This document shows positions 9,054 to 18,358 of a stretch of 64,000 nt of DNA, piece by piece; within the stretch, counting starts at the first letter, position 1; every line of letters begins with the position of its first letter. The notes beneath the pieces are model-generated. The model saw only the letters and a program-made list of their open reading frames with translations, was not told the origin of the DNA and did no database searches. The position numbers were made by a program, and so were the translations under genes. The stretch comes from Mycolicibacterium fluoranthenivorans (GTDB lineage: Bacteria > Actinomycetota > Actinomycetes > Mycobacteriales > Mycobacteriaceae): positions 1,038,264 to 1,102,263 of the forward strand of contig NZ_JAANOW010000002.1 of assembly GCF_011758805.1 (NCBI RefSeq). Direction: 5' to 3'.

Positions 9054-10352
9054 ATGACCGCAACACTGACTCATACCGGAATCCCACCCCGCAGGAACGG
9101 TGCACCACCGCCCGACGTGCCGCTCGGCGATATCGATCTCGGCTCGCTGGAGTTCTGGGAGTGGGACGACGACCTGCGCGACGGTGCTTTCGCCACCCTG
9201 CGCCGTGAATCGCCGATCACCTTCTTCGGGGTGCCGGAGTTCGCCGGGTTCCCGTCGGGGGCGGGGCACTGGGCGCTGACCACCTATGACGACGTGCGTC
9301 ACGCCAGCCGACACCCTGAGATCTTCAGTTCCAGCCCGACCAGCACCTCGCTGTCGGATGTGCCTGCCGAGATCTCCGAGTTCTTCGGCTCGATGATCAC
9401 CCTCGACGATCCGCGCCACCTGCGCTTGCGCGGCATCGTCAACCGGGCCTTCACTCCCAAGGTGGTGGCGCGCATCGAGGACAGTGTGCGCGAGCGGGCC
9501 CGCCGGCTGGTCGCGCAGATGGTCGAGCGGCACCCGGACGGCGAGGCGGAATTCGTATCCGAGGTGGCCGGCCAACTGCCGCTGCAGATCATCTGCGATC
9601 TGATGGGCATCCCCGAGGAGGACGAGGCCGAGATCTTCCACTGGACGACGGTGCTGCTCGGCGCAGGCGATGACGAAGTGTCCGGCGACTACGACGAAAT
9701 CCTCAAGGTGTCAACGAATCTCGCCAACTATGGGATGAACCTGGCCGAACAACGGCGGGCCAAGCCGGCCGAGGACCTGACCACCAATCTGGTGCAGGCC
9801 GAGGTCGACGGCGAGCGACTGAGCTCCGCGGAGATCGCCTCGTTCTTCATCCTGCTGTCGGCGGCGGGTAACGAGACGACACGCAACGCCATCAGCCACG
9901 GGATGGTGGCGCTGACCCGCTATCCCGAGCAGCGCGATATCTGGTGGCAGGATTTCGACCGGGTGGCTCCGACGGCGGTCGAGGAGATCGTCCGGTGGGG
10001 CTCACCGCTCATCTTCATGCGACGCAACCTGACCGAAGACATCGAGTTGCGCGGCATCCAGATGAAGGCCGGCGACAAGATCTCGATGTGGTACGCCTCG
10101 GCCAACCGCGACGAGCAGAGGTTCGCCGACCCCTACCGGTTCGACGTGACCCGTGACCCCAACCCGCAGATCGGCTACGGCGCCGGCGGCGCGCACTTCT
10201 GTCTGGGGGCCAACCTGGCCCGCCGCGAGGTCCGGGTGGTCTTCGACGAGCTGTACCGCCAGGTTCCCGACATCGTCGCGACCGCCGAGCCGGCGATCCT
10301 GCGGTCGGCCTTCATCCACGGGATCAAGCGGCTGCCCGTGGCATGGGATTGA
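9054..10352 (+). CDS. cyp124: Cytochrome P450, CYP124-like
   Basis: This 432-residue P450 has the I-helix motif AGNETTRNA, the K-helix ExxR in EEIVRWGSP and the haem loop GGAHFCLGANLARRE with ligand Cys383. From memory the whole sequence, including GDIDLGSLEFW near the N-terminus, RHLRLRGIVNRAFTPKVVARIE and the C-terminal FIHGIKRLPV, follows M. tuberculosis CYP124 (Rv2266) closely. CYP124 omega-hydroxylates methyl-branched lipids and also attacks cholesterol side chains. A good ribosome site (GGGAGG) precedes the ATG. In M. tuberculosis cyp124 lies elsewhere, so this location is a local difference. Confidence 0.85.
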   Translation: MTATLTHTGIPPRRNGAPPPDVPLGDIDLGSLEFWEWDDDLRDGAFATLRRESPITFFGVPEFAGFPSGAGHWALTTYDDVRHASRHPEIFSSSPTSTSLSDVPAEISEFFGSMITLDDPRHLRLRGIVNRAFTPKVVARIEDSVRERARRLVAQMVERHPDGEAEFVSEVAGQLPLQIICDLMGIPEEDEAEIFHWTTVLLGAGDDEVSGDYDEILKVSTNLANYGMNLAEQRRAKPAEDLTTNLVQAEVDGERLSSAEIASFFILLSAAGNETTRNAISHGMVALTRYPEQRDIWWQDFDRVAPTAVEEIVRWGSPLIFMRRNLTEDIELRGIQMKAGDKISMWYASANRDEQRFADPYRFDVTRDPNPQIGYGAGGAHFCLGANLARREVRVVFDELYRQVPDIVATAEPAILRSAFIHGIKRLPVAWD

Positions 10353-10367
10353 GCCCGGCCCCGCGAT

Positions 10368-10883
10368 TCACCAGCCCGTCGATCCGGGGATGCCCTTGAA
10401 GGGACCGGTCACCCAGCTGGTGATCCATCCGCCGTAGAAGCCACCGGGCTGCGGCAGGACCTCCTCGCCGTTCACGGTGCAGCGGTCGACATCCGCGGCC
10501 ATCACCGCGATTGCTCCGGTCAACGGTGCGAAGTCGCGCGTCGGCTTGAGGTAGGTCCACGCCGCCCGCTTCGCCACGACCGACCCCGACACCAGGTCGT
10601 AGTAGCTGGCCGCGCCCTTCCACTCACACCACGTCCACTCACCTGACGACGAACCCGCCGCGTCGCGCAGCACCCCGTCACCGAATGCCGCGCGAGGCAG
10701 GTAGTACGTCGGCGGATGGCTGGTCTCCAGGACTCGCCAGCCCCGTTCGGTCGACGCGATCCGCTCGCCGCCGAGTTCGACGGTGATCGACCCCCGGAAC
10801 TCTTCCAGCCGGGGCGGGCGTGGGTAGTCCCACACCGATTCCTGACCGGGGCCCGGTGTGTCGGGGACGGGCCGGCTGCTCAT
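10368..10883 (-). CDS. DUF427 domain protein
   Basis: A 171-residue protein with the DUF427 hallmarks ESVWDYPRPPR at residues 15-25, VLETSHPPTYYLP around residue 52 and WCEWKGAASYYDL around residue 85. DUF427 proteins are small all-beta cytoplasmic proteins common in actinobacteria, without a settled function. The open frame extends upstream, but the ATG at 10883 follows the metallo-hydrolase stop by four bases and starts just before the conserved domain. It is probably the second gene of an operon with that hydrolase. Confidence 0.85.
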   Translation of the reverse strand: MSSRPVPDTPGPGQESVWDYPRPPRLEEFRGSITVELGGERIASTERGWRVLETSHPPTYYLPRAAFGDGVLRDAAGSSSGEWTWCEWKGAASYYDLVSGSVVAKRAAWTYLKPTRDFAPLTGAIAVMAADVDRCTVNGEEVLPQPGGFYGGWITSWVTGPFKGIPGSTGW

Positions 10884-10887
10884 CGGG

Positions 10888-11583
10888 TCACCACCCGCGG
10901 GCGCGCCATTCGGCGAGATGGGGCCGCTCGGCACCGAGAGTGGTGTCATCGCCGTGGCCCGGATGCACCACGGTTGAATCCGGATAGCGGTCGAACAGCT
11001 TCGTGGCCACATCGCCGAGCAGCCGCTCGAAGTCGCCGTCCTTCCACGTCTTGCCGACCCCGCCCGGGAACAGGCAGTCCCCGGTGAACAGATGGGTGAC
11101 GTCCCCCGCCCCGTCCCCGCCGCCGCGCAGCGCCAAGGCGACCGACCCCTCGGTGTGACCCTGCAGATGAATGACGTCGAAGGTGAGCTCGCCGATGTCG
11201 ATGGTGTCGCCGTCGGAGAGGATGCGGTACGGGGTGACGGGTAGCGGTTCGGCGTCCAGCGCGTGCGCTGCGGTCGGTGCACCCGTGGCCTCGGCCACAG
11301 CTTGCAGTGCCTGCCAGTGGTCGAGATGCTGGTGGGTGGTGACGATGAGCGAGACCTCGGGGGCATACGTGTCGATCAGCTCGATGAGCCGGTCGGCGTC
11401 ATTGGCCGCGTCGATGAGCAGGGTTTTCCCGGTTGCGGAACAGGTGATCAGGTAGGCGTTGTTGTCCATCGGGCCGACGGATGCCTTGATGATGGTGGCC
11501 GCGGGCAGGGTGCGCCGGGCCGCGGTCCCGGGGTCGACGTGACCGGTGTAGTCGTCGCTGACGAGGCTGTGTGGGCTGTTCAC
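10888..11583 (-). CDS. Metallo-beta-lactamase-fold hydrolase, Rv1637c-like
   Basis: This 231-residue protein has the metal-binding signature THQHLDHW (HxHxDH), a later His in LQGHTEGS, Asp in [10 protein letters not shown] and a terminal His in VHPGHGDDT, the glyoxalase II-type set. It probably hydrolyses a thioester or related ester in the cytoplasm. It is divergent from uvrA, as Rv1637c is in M. tuberculosis. The GTG start lies six bases after a TAGCGT hexamer, indicating a leaderless transcript. Confidence 0.87.
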   Translation of the reverse strand: MNSPHSLVSDDYTGHVDPGTAARRTLPAATIIKASVGPMDNNAYLITCSATGKTLLIDAANDADRLIELIDTYAPEVSLIVTTHQHLDHWQALQAVAEATGAPTAAHALDAEPLPVTPYRILSDGDTIDIGELTFDVIHLQGHTEGSVALALRGGGDGAGDVTHLFTGDCLFPGGVGKTWKDGDFERLLGDVATKLFDRYPDSTVVHPGHGDDTTLGAERPHLAEWRARGW

Positions 11584-11589
11584 AATCCC

Positions 11590-11595
11590 ACGCTA
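11590..11595 (-). promoter_or_regulatory. -10 element of a leaderless promoter for the metallo-hydrolase gene
   Basis: On the minus strand TAGCGT fits TANNNT and is followed by six bases (GGGATT) and then the GTG start at 11583, the spacing of leaderless mycobacterial promoters. Confidence 0.55.
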
Positions 11596-11670
11596 GCGGG
11601 CTTGTCGGTGCCGGCACCTAGCATGGGGCCTGGATTCTTGTGCCTTGCGCAGGAACGGAAAGGGTGGAGT

Positions 11671-14583
11671 GTGTCTGACCGTCTGATCGTCAAGGGTGCG
11701 CGCGAGCACAATCTGCGTGGCGTGGACCTTGACCTGCCCCGCGACGCGATGATCGTGTTCACCGGTTTGTCCGGGTCCGGCAAGTCGTCGCTGGCTTTCG
11801 ACACGATCTTCGCCGAGGGGCAGCGCCGCTACGTCGAGTCGTTGTCGGCCTACGCCCGGCAGTTCCTCGGGCAGATGGACAAACCCGATGTCGACTTCAT
11901 CGAAGGCCTCTCGCCGGCGGTGTCCATCGACCAGAAGTCCACCAACCGCAACCCGCGCTCCACCGTCGGCACCATCACCGAGGTCTACGACTACCTGCGT
12001 CTGCTGTACGCCCGGGCCGGCACGCCGCACTGCCCGGTGTGTGGGGAGCGCATCGCGCGGCAGACGCCGCAGCAGATCGTCGACCAGGTGCTGGCCATGG
12101 AGGACGGCACCAAGTTCCAGGTGCTCGCGCCGGTGGTGCGTACCCGCAAGGGCGAATTCGTGGATCTCTTCGACAAGCTGAACTCGCAGGGTTACAGCCG
12201 GGTGCGGGTGGACGGGGTGGTTCATCCACTGACCGATCCACCCAAGCTGAAGAAGCAGGAGAAGCACGATATCGAGGTGGTCGTCGACCGCCTCACCGTC
12301 AAGGCCAGCAGCAAACAGCGCCTGACCGACTCGGTCGAGACCGCGCTGGGCCTGGCCGACGGGATCGTCGTCCTCGATTTCGTCGACCGCGAAGACGACC
12401 ACCCGCATCGCGAACAACGCTTCTCCGAGAAGCTGGCCTGCCCCAACGGGCATCCGCTGGCCGTCGACGACCTGGAACCGCGGTCGTTCTCGTTCAACTC
12501 GCCCTACGGCGCCTGCCCCGAATGCACCGGGTTGGGCATCAAGAAGGAGGTCGACCCGGAGCTCGTCGTCCCCGACCCGGAGTTGACCCTGGCGGAGGGA
12601 GCGGTGGCACCGTGGTCGATGGGCCACACCTCCGAGTACTTCACCCGCATGATGGCCGGCCTCGGCGAGGAGCTCGGCTTCGACGTCGACACCCCGTGGA
12701 AGCGGCTGCCGGCCAAGGCACGCAAGGCCATTCTGGAGGGCTCCGACCACCAGGTTCATGTGCGGTACAAGAACCGCTATGGCCGCACCCGGTCCTACTA
12801 CGCCGACTTCGAGGGCGTCCTCGCCTTCCTGCAGCGACGGATGGAACAGACCGAGTCCGAGCAGATGAAGGAACGCTACGAGGGCTTCATGCGCGACATT
12901 CCGTGCCCGGAATGCGCCGGTACCCGGCTCAAGCCCGAAATCCTCGCGGTGACCCTGGCGGCCGGGACCCACGGTGCCAAGTCCATCGCCGAGGTCGCCG
13001 AACTGTCCATCGCCGACTGCGCGGCCTTCCTCAACGCACTCACCCTGGGCACACGTGAGCAGGCGATCGCCGGGCAGGTGCTCAAGGAGATCCAGTCCCG
13101 GCTGGGCTTCCTGCTCGACGTCGGCCTGGAATACCTGTCGCTGTCGCGGGCCGCGGCGACGCTGTCCGGCGGCGAGGCGCAGCGCATCCGGCTGGCCACC
13201 CAAATCGGTTCCGGACTGGTGGGCGTGCTGTATGTGCTCGACGAGCCGTCCATCGGTCTGCACCAGCGCGACAACCGCAAGCTGATCGACACCCTGATGC
13301 GGTTGCGCAATCTGGGCAATACGTTGATCGTCGTCGAGCACGATCTGGACACCATCGCGCACGCCGACTGGGTGGTCGACATCGGCCCCTATGCCGGTGA
13401 GCACGGCGGGCGGATCGTGCACAGCGGTTCGTACGCGGACCTGCTGAAGAACCCGGAATCCCTTACCGGAGCCTATCTTTCGGGTAAGGAGAGCATCGAG
13501 GTCCCGGCCATTCGCCGGCCCGTGGACCGCAAACGTCAGCTCACCGTGGTGGGTGCGCGCGAGCACAACCTCAAAGAGGTCGACGTGGCCTTCCCCCTGG
13601 GGGTGCTGACCTCGGTCACCGGGGTGTCGGGGTCGGGGAAGTCCACCCTGGTCAACGACATCCTGGCGACGGTGCTGGCGAACAAGCTCAACGGCGCGCG
13701 TCAGGTCCCGGGCCGGCACACCCGGATCAACGGGATCGACCAACTGGACAAGCTGGTCCGCGTCGACCAGTCGCCGATCGGTCGCACCCCGCGGTCCAAC
13801 CCGGCCACCTACACCGGGGTGTTCGACAAGATCCGCACCCTGTTCGCCGCGACCACCGAGGCCAAGGTGCGCGGGTACCAGCCGGGCCGGTTCTCGTTCA
13901 ACGTCAAAGGCGGCCGCTGCGAAGCATGTTCGGGCGACGGCACGCTGAAGATCGAGATGAACTTCCTGCCCGATGTGTATGTGCCGTGCGAGGTTTGCCA
14001 TGGCGCCCGGTACAACCGGGAGACCCTCGAGGTGCACTACAAGGGCAAGACCATCTCCGAGGTGCTCGACATGCCGATCGAGGAGGCCACCGAGTTCTTC
14101 GAGCCGATCTCCTCGATCCACCGCTATCTCAAGACGCTGGTGGATGTCGGGCTCGGCTATGTGCGGTTGGGACAGCCGGCGCCCACGCTGTCCGGTGGTG
14201 AGGCGCAACGGGTGAAGCTGGCGGCCGAATTGCAGAAGCGGTCCACCGGCCGCACCGTCTACATCCTCGACGAGCCCACCACCGGTCTGCATTTCGAGGA
14301 CATCCGCAAGTTGCTCAAGGTGATCAACGGTCTTGTCGACAAGGGCAATTCGGTCATCGTGATCGAGCACAACCTGGATGTCATCAAGACCTCCGACTGG
14401 ATCGTCGACATGGGTCCCGAAGGGGGTGCAGGTGGCGGCACCGTCGTCGCGCAGGGCACCCCCGAGGATGTGGCGGCCACGCCGGAGAGCTACACCGGGC
14501 AGTTCCTCGCAGAGATGCTCGGTATGCCCGCGCCGGTATCCGCGCCTGCCCCGAGCCGGAAGCGGCGCAAGGTCAGCGCGTAG
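11671..14583 (+). CDS. uvrA: Excinuclease ABC subunit A
   Basis: UvrA is the damage-recognising ATPase of nucleotide excision repair and works with UvrB. The protein (970 aa) has two ABC modules: Walker [10 protein letters not shown] near residue 31 and GVSGSGKST near residue 650, two LSGGEAQR signatures, Walker B segments VLDEPSIGL and ILDEPTTGL, and the zinc cysteine pairs [13 protein letters not shown] and CEVCHG. The open frame runs 136 codons further upstream, but that extension is unrelated to UvrA. The GTG at 11671 follows GGTGGAG and gives the family's usual length and start ([18 protein letters not shown]). Its 3' end overlaps the convergent winged-helix gene by 11 bases. I see no LexA-type SOS box upstream. 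Confidence 0.98.
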   Translation: MSDRLIVKGAREHNLRGVDLDLPRDAMIVFTGLSGSGKSSLAFDTIFAEGQRRYVESLSAYARQFLGQMDKPDVDFIEGLSPAVSIDQKSTNRNPRSTVGTITEVYDYLRLLYARAGTPHCPVCGERIARQTPQQIVDQVLAMEDGTKFQVLAPVVRTRKGEFVDLFDKLNSQGYSRVRVDGVVHPLTDPPKLKKQEKHDIEVVVDRLTVKASSKQRLTDSVETALGLADGIVVLDFVDREDDHPHREQRFSEKLACPNGHPLAVDDLEPRSFSFNSPYGACPECTGLGIKKEVDPELVVPDPELTLAEGAVAPWSMGHTSEYFTRMMAGLGEELGFDVDTPWKRLPAKARKAILEGSDHQVHVRYKNRYGRTRSYYADFEGVLAFLQRRMEQTESEQMKERYEGFMRDIPCPECAGTRLKPEILAVTLAAGTHGAKSIAEVAELSIADCAAFLNALTLGTREQAIAGQVLKEIQSRLGFLLDVGLEYLSLSRAAATLSGGEAQRIRLATQIGSGLVGVLYVLDEPSIGLHQRDNRKLIDTLMRLRNLGNTLIVVEHDLDTIAHADWVVDIGPYAGEHGGRIVHSGSYADLLKNPESLTGAYLSGKESIEVPAIRRPVDRKRQLTVVGAREHNLKEVDVAFPLGVLTSVTGVSGSGKSTLVNDILATVLANKLNGARQVPGRHTRINGIDQLDKLVRVDQSPIGRTPRSNPATYTGVFDKIRTLFAATTEAKVRGYQPGRFSFNVKGGRCEACSGDGTLKIEMNFLPDVYVPCEVCHGARYNRETLEVHYKGKTISEVLDMPIEEATEFFEPISSIHRYLKTLVDVGLGYVRLGQPAPTLSGGEAQRVKLAAELQKRSTGRTVYILDEPTTGLHFEDIRKLLKVINGLVDKGNSVIVIEHNLDVIKTSDWIVDMGPEGGAGGGTVVAQGTPEDVAATPESYTGQFLAEMLGMPAPVSAPAPSRKRRKVSA

Positions 14584-15754
14584 CGGACTTCGTCAGCGGG
14601 GAGGGGAACCGCGGTTTCACCCGCACCCCGTCCAGCCAGGCGGTGAGCTCGTCAGCCTTGTGCTGCAGAGTTTTCCGTGCGCTCGCGGTGACATCCGCCG
14701 TCAACTGCAGGTGCACTCGGCCGTCCTCGTCGTGCACCCAGCCGCCCACCACGCGGCCATCTACCCAAGTGGTCGGCCCGGCATTTCCATAGCGGTCGAA
14801 CACCTGCTCGCGGTGACCGTCCAGGTACCAGTCGCGGTCGAACCAGCCCATGGTGGTGACATCCAGGCCGGGGAGCAACGCGCACCATGGTTCGGCCGCA
14901 GGCTCGGGCTCCAGGTCATCGGGCAGCGCCACACCGGGGGTGCCGTGCAGATCCACCTGCACCGCACCGACCTGGGCCAGGGCGCGCCGCGTCCACGTCA
15001 GGGTGTGGCCGAACCACCAGGCGATATCCGCGACGGTGGCCGGCCCGAAGGCGCGCAGCCAGGTGCGGACCAGCTCGGTTCCGGCCGAATCGGCGTCGGC
15101 GGACGCACCGTCACCCAGCCAGGACGTCCGCGACGCCCACAGCGGCCGCGATGTCGTCCACGCGCCGGTGTTCGGGCCACGGACGATATCGCCGCGCACC
15201 GACAGCACCGTCAGCACCCGGGGTGACACCGGCGTCGCTCCGCCCCAGGGTTTTCCGGGTGCGGGGTCGTAGCTGCCCGCGAGTTCGGGCAGGGCAGTGC
15301 GCAGCTGCGCCGCACCGGTCGGTCCGTGTGTGTCCAGATATGCCAGCACCGCCGCGCACGCGGTGTCCAGCCACGCCGCACCGTCCGTGGCGATCCCGCC
15401 CTTCTCGACATCGGCGATCAGCTTGCGCCGTTCGTTGGCCGCCACCCGGTCGCTGGCTGCCGCCTGCACCGCGGCCAGACTCTCGGAGCCGACCACCCAC
15501 AGGGTGCGGCGCATCGCGAGATGTTTGACCAGGGACCGCCGCTCGTACAACGCACTGTCGAGATCGGCGACGGTGAATCCCGGCATCCGCGCCCACAGCG
15601 ACAGATAAGGGGTCGCCGGATCGCTGGCGTGCAGGCCGACCAGTGCCGAGGAGACGCTCTCCGCGCTGCCGCCGCGCGAGGCCAGGAAATGCCGTCGGGC
15701 CAGCCGGGCGCGCCGCTCCTCGACCGTGAAGGACCTAATCGTCACCACCGGCAC
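14573..15754 (-). CDS. Winged-helix DNA-binding protein of the AlkZ/YcaQ (HTH_42) family
   Basis: A 393-residue protein with the HTH_42 layout: N-terminal winged-helix region (residues 10-110, including [12 protein letters not shown] and [17 protein letters not shown]), a central domain and a C-terminal beta domain ([19 protein letters not shown]). Characterised members are DNA glycosylases for crosslinks and bulky alkyl lesions (YcaQ/AlkZ). The catalytic QxQ/QxD position appears to be His42-Ala43-Ser44 (GLHASDP), so base excision activity is doubtful. It converges on uvrA and overlaps its last 11 bases. The GTG start overlaps the stop of the preceding minus-strand gene, suggesting coupling; GTG codons two and three positions later are alternative starts. 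Confidence 0.75.
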   Translation of the reverse strand: MPVVTIRSFTVEERRARLARRHFLASRGGSAESVSSALVGLHASDPATPYLSLWARMPGFTVADLDSALYERRSLVKHLAMRRTLWVVGSESLAAVQAAASDRVAANERRKLIADVEKGGIATDGAAWLDTACAAVLAYLDTHGPTGAAQLRTALPELAGSYDPAPGKPWGGATPVSPRVLTVLSVRGDIVRGPNTGAWTTSRPLWASRTSWLGDGASADADSAGTELVRTWLRAFGPATVADIAWWFGHTLTWTRRALAQVGAVQVDLHGTPGVALPDDLEPEPAAEPWCALLPGLDVTTMGWFDRDWYLDGHREQVFDRYGNAGPTTWVDGRVVGGWVHDEDGRVHLQLTADVTASARKTLQHKADELTAWLDGVRVKPRFPSPLTKSATR

Positions 15755-16040
15755 GGGGTTTCTCGGGCTGATCCATCGACTCCCGGATCTGGCGCAGGCG
15801 TTCGGCAGCGGCTTCCTGACGCTTCTCGTACTGCTCAGTCACCGAGCGGCCCTCCGGCGTCGCCTCGGCCAGTTCGGTGGCGCCGATCGCGGTACCGAAC
15901 CTGTTCTCGATCTTCTCCCGGACCGACTCGAAGGTCGGTACACCGCTGGGGTCGTACCCGGGATCCGGTGGGGTGGCGGGCAGCACCGGTGCCGGTGGCA
16001 CGGGTTCCGGCGGGACGGAAGACTGCTGCTCATCGGCCAT
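15735..16040 (-). CDS. Small hypothetical protein, 101 aa
   Basis: I do not recognise a named domain. The first 35 residues are Pro-rich (SSVPPEPVPPAPVLPATPPDP). The rest is a charged helix with VREKIENRF, EQYEKRQEAAAERLRQIRESMDQPEK, probably coiled coil. It is cytoplasmic by lack of signal or membrane segments. The ATG at 16040 follows TATCGT plus six bases, a leaderless promoter arrangement, which is why I reject the longer open frame upstream. Its last 20 bases overlap the next minus-strand gene (AlkZ-like), so the two are likely one operon. Confidence 0.65.
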   Translation of the reverse strand: MADEQQSSVPPEPVPPAPVLPATPPDPGYDPSGVPTFESVREKIENRFGTAIGATELAEATPEGRSVTEQYEKRQEAAAERLRQIRESMDQPEKPRAGGDD

Positions 16041-16046
16041 ATCGCC

Positions 16047-16052
16047 ACGATA
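16047..16052 (-). promoter_or_regulatory. -10 element of a leaderless promoter for the 101-aa gene
   Basis: TATCGT on the minus strand, six bases (GGCGAT) before the ATG at 16040, matches the leaderless TANNNT spacing. Confidence 0.55.
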
Positions 16053-16151
16053 CCCACCGCGAAGTTTGGGATCGGTAGCAAGGACGCCCGGATGTACTTC
16101 TCCCACGCCGCGCCACCGGGGCGCCGGGCGAAACGAAGGGACTCTCACGAA

Positions 16152-16646
16152 ATGACGAAGAATCGCGTTCTGGTTGCAGGCATCGGAATGGTCGCGGCCG
16201 CCGCGGTACTGGTCGGCTGCTCCGATGACAGCTCATCGAAGGGCAGCACGCCGTCGGCCAACAACGGCAGCACCCAGGTCAGCTCGGGTGGTGGCACCGA
16301 GGTCAAGGTCGAGGGCCAGGACCTGTCCGGCCTGGACGTCAAGACGGTGACCTGCGTCAAGCAGGGCGGCAAGATCAACATCGCCAGCGGTGCCATCGGC
16401 GGCCAGCAGGGCCTGGGCGTCGTGATGACCGACGAGGCAACCCCGAAGGTCGAGTCGCTGGGTCTGGTGGTGGACGGGAACGCCCTCGCCGTGGCCTCCA
16501 TGGGCGGTGCGAACACCGGTTCGGCAGATGTGAAGGTGGACGGCAGCACCTACACCATCACCGGTGAAGCCGCCGGCGCCGACCTGAAGAACCCCATGGC
16601 CGGGATGATCAGCAAGAAGTTCGAGATCAAGGTCACCTGCAACTGA
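16152..16646 (+). CDS. LpqH-family lipoprotein (19 kDa antigen-like)
   Basis: This 164-residue precursor has a lipoprotein signal peptide with lipobox LVGC (acylated Cys23), a Ser/Gly/Thr-rich linker to about residue 48, and a beta domain with two conserved cysteines (TVTCVKQGGKINIASG and the C-terminal FEIKVTCN). The pattern DGSTYTITGEAAGADLKNPM is the LpqH/LppE family signature. LpqH-type lipoproteins are abundant surface lipoproteins of mycobacteria. The frame continues upstream but the signal peptide fixes the ATG at 16152. A GC-rich hairpin follows the gene. Confidence 0.88.
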   Translation: MTKNRVLVAGIGMVAAAAVLVGCSDDSSSKGSTPSANNGSTQVSSGGGTEVKVEGQDLSGLDVKTVTCVKQGGKINIASGAIGGQQGLGVVMTDEATPKVESLGLVVDGNALAVASMGGANTGSADVKVDGSTYTITGEAAGADLKNPMAGMISKKFEIKVTCN

Positions 16647-16684
16647 TCGTCCACCGTCGGGGCGACGCGAAGACACCCGGTGGC

Positions 16685-16709
16685 GGCGGGCGCGCCTGGC
16701 GCGCCCGCC
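16685..16709 (+). terminator. GC-rich hairpin, probable terminator of the lipoprotein gene
   Basis: Arms GGCGGGCGCG and CGCGCCCGCC are perfect complements around a CCTGG loop, starting 38 bases after the stop codon. Only a short pyrimidine tract (TCTTC) follows, so termination is plausible but not canonical. Confidence 0.6.
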
Positions 16710-16726
16710 GTCTTCGGTGGCCCACT

Positions 16727-16732
16727 TATGAT
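16727..16732 (+). promoter_or_regulatory. -10 element of a leaderless promoter for the TPR-CHAT module
   Basis: TATGAT is an almost ideal mycobacterial -10 hexamer and ends six bases before the ATG at 16739. It should start the transcript of the TPR-like and CHAT genes at the start codon. No clear -35 is visible. Confidence 0.6.
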
Positions 16733-16738
16733 GGCCCG

Positions 16739-18358
16739 ATGTCGATACCCGACGACCTGGAGCGGGCCCGGCGGCTGGCCTTCGCCTCGGATGAACTCGG
16801 GGCCAAAGAGCTGTTGCTCTCGCTGATGGCGCCGATCGAGGCGGCCGACCGGGACGACCTGATGCTGGAGGTTCTCGCTCAACTCGGCGAGATTTACCTG
16901 GTGCGGACGGCTTATGACGGAGTCACCGAAGCAATGAAACGTATCGACGACTGCCTGCAGACCTATCGCGGCATCCGGGCGGGTACGCGGCCCGAGGACG
17001 CAGCGCAGGTCACCATGACCGCGGCCGAAATCGACCACATGGTCTGCCGTTACACCCGGCGCGCCCGGTTTCTGCAGACTGGTTTGGCCGCCGCGCACGG
17101 TGAGCACGAGGCGGCCGCGGCCGCACTGCACCAGCTGGCCGAGGATCCCGGCAGGTTCGACGACCTGACCGCCGAGCATGCGTACCTGGTGACCCATGCC
17201 CGCATCCTGTGCGCGGCCGCCCTGTGTGATGACGATCTTCACGTCCAGTCACTTCCCTTGTGGGAGAAAGTGTTCGATGCCCTGGACGGCCCGGGGGACG
17301 ACACCGAATTCGACGATACCCTGCGTGTCCTGGCCGGCACCGGCTACGGACGTTTCTGTGTCGAGACGGGCCGCCTGACCGAGGCCGAACCCTGGCTGCG
17401 CCGGGCCGGGGCCCGCGCCCTTGCACGTGGGTGGGATCTCGCCACGGCCAGAACCGAATTGGAGCGCGCCACCGCGGCGTGGGCGGCGGGGGACCGGGCT
17501 CGCGCCCAAGATCTGGTGCACGGCGCCTATCCGGTCATCGCCGAACACGCCCGCGCCCACGATGTCTCGCGCAGCTGGCTGTACTTCGGCCTGATCAGCA
17601 TCTCGGTGGGAGCCCTCGACGACGCCGACGAGCGTCTCAGCCATGCCGAACGGCACTGGCGTGAGATCGAAAAGCCGCTGCACATCCACCGAATCCTGGT
17701 GCAGCGCAGCTGGGTCGACATCCTGCGCGGTGACTTCGCCGCCGCCGGCGACCGTGTCGCGGAGGCGCGTGAGCTACTCGACAGCTGGCCCAGGAGCAGC
17801 TGGCTGCAGTACGCGCGGCTCGACGACCATCTCGGATCGATCCTGCGGGCGGAGGCGCTCGCGGACACGGAGACCGCCGAGGAGAAGTTCGCGCGGGCCG
17901 CCGATCTCAAGGTGCCGGCCGCGCTGGCCGTCGACACGGTGCGGCACACCATTGCCGACGCCGACGCCCGGATGAGATGGGCCACCCATGTCTCGGGCCG
18001 CCTGCTGGCCGGGGCATTCGCCGTCGCGTGGGAATGGGGTAACACCGGCCTGGTCAGCGAGCTCATCGAATACCATTGCGCGCGAGGCGCATTCAGCGTT
18101 CCGCAATCACCACTGACGATGGGTTGGGCGGACACCGCGACCGCGGCGGTGCCCGTCGACGACGCCGACGAATACGCGTTGGTCGCGTCCGGGCCGGGAT
18201 CGACGGCCGGGGGAGCGCTCACCAGGCTCGGCCCGCTACCGCCGTTGCGGATGGACCCGGCCACGGGGCCGGTCCTGGCGCGCTACCGCGAACTCGCGCA
18301 ACAGCGGTACGGCAAGACCGTCACCTCTGCCGAAGCCGAGTGGTCCACCTGGCCATGA
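16739..18358 (+). CDS. TPR-like helical repeat protein, partner of the CHAT protease
   Basis: A 539-residue cytoplasmic protein made largely of helical hairpins that read like degenerate tetratricopeptide repeats (for example GTGYGRFCVETGRLTEAEPWLRR, SVGALDDADERLSHAERHW and VDILRGDFAAAGDRVAEARELL at residues 200-370). It has no signal or membrane segment. Its stop overlaps the CHAT gene start by four bases (ATGA). In many bacteria a TPR region is fused to or encoded with a CHAT protease and acts as its sensor or substrate-recruiting arm, as in the TPR-CHAT protein of type III-E CRISPR. No nuclease or CRISPR gene is near. The trigger and partners are unknown. Confidence 0.75.
   Translation: MSIPDDLERARRLAFASDELGAKELLLSLMAPIEAADRDDLMLEVLAQLGEIYLVRTAYDGVTEAMKRIDDCLQTYRGIRAGTRPEDAAQVTMTAAEIDHMVCRYTRRARFLQTGLAAAHGEHEAAAAALHQLAEDPGRFDDLTAEHAYLVTHARILCAAALCDDDLHVQSLPLWEKVFDALDGPGDDTEFDDTLRVLAGTGYGRFCVETGRLTEAEPWLRRAGARALARGWDLATARTELERATAAWAAGDRARAQDLVHGAYPVIAEHARAHDVSRSWLYFGLISISVGALDDADERLSHAERHWREIEKPLHIHRILVQRSWVDILRGDFAAAGDRVAEARELLDSWPRSSWLQYARLDDHLGSILRAEALADTETAEEKFARAADLKVPAALAVDTVRHTIADADARMRWATHVSGRLLAGAFAVAWEWGNTGLVSELIEYHCARGAFSVPQSPLTMGWADTATAAVPVDDADEYALVASGPGSTAGGALTRLGPLPPLRMDPATGPVLARYRELAQQRYGKTVTSAEAEWSTWP

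Noticed and set aside
11560..11670. LexA SOS box upstream of uvrA
   Set aside because: I looked for a GAAC-N4-GTTC type palindrome and found none in this interval.
11593..14370. 925-codon open frame antisense to uvrA
   Set aside because: It mirrors a highly conserved gene in a GC-rich genome, is His/Asp/Val/Gly-rich without domain features, and has no ribosome site. The same holds for long antisense frames over lysX, the ABC-F gene and the lipase fusion.
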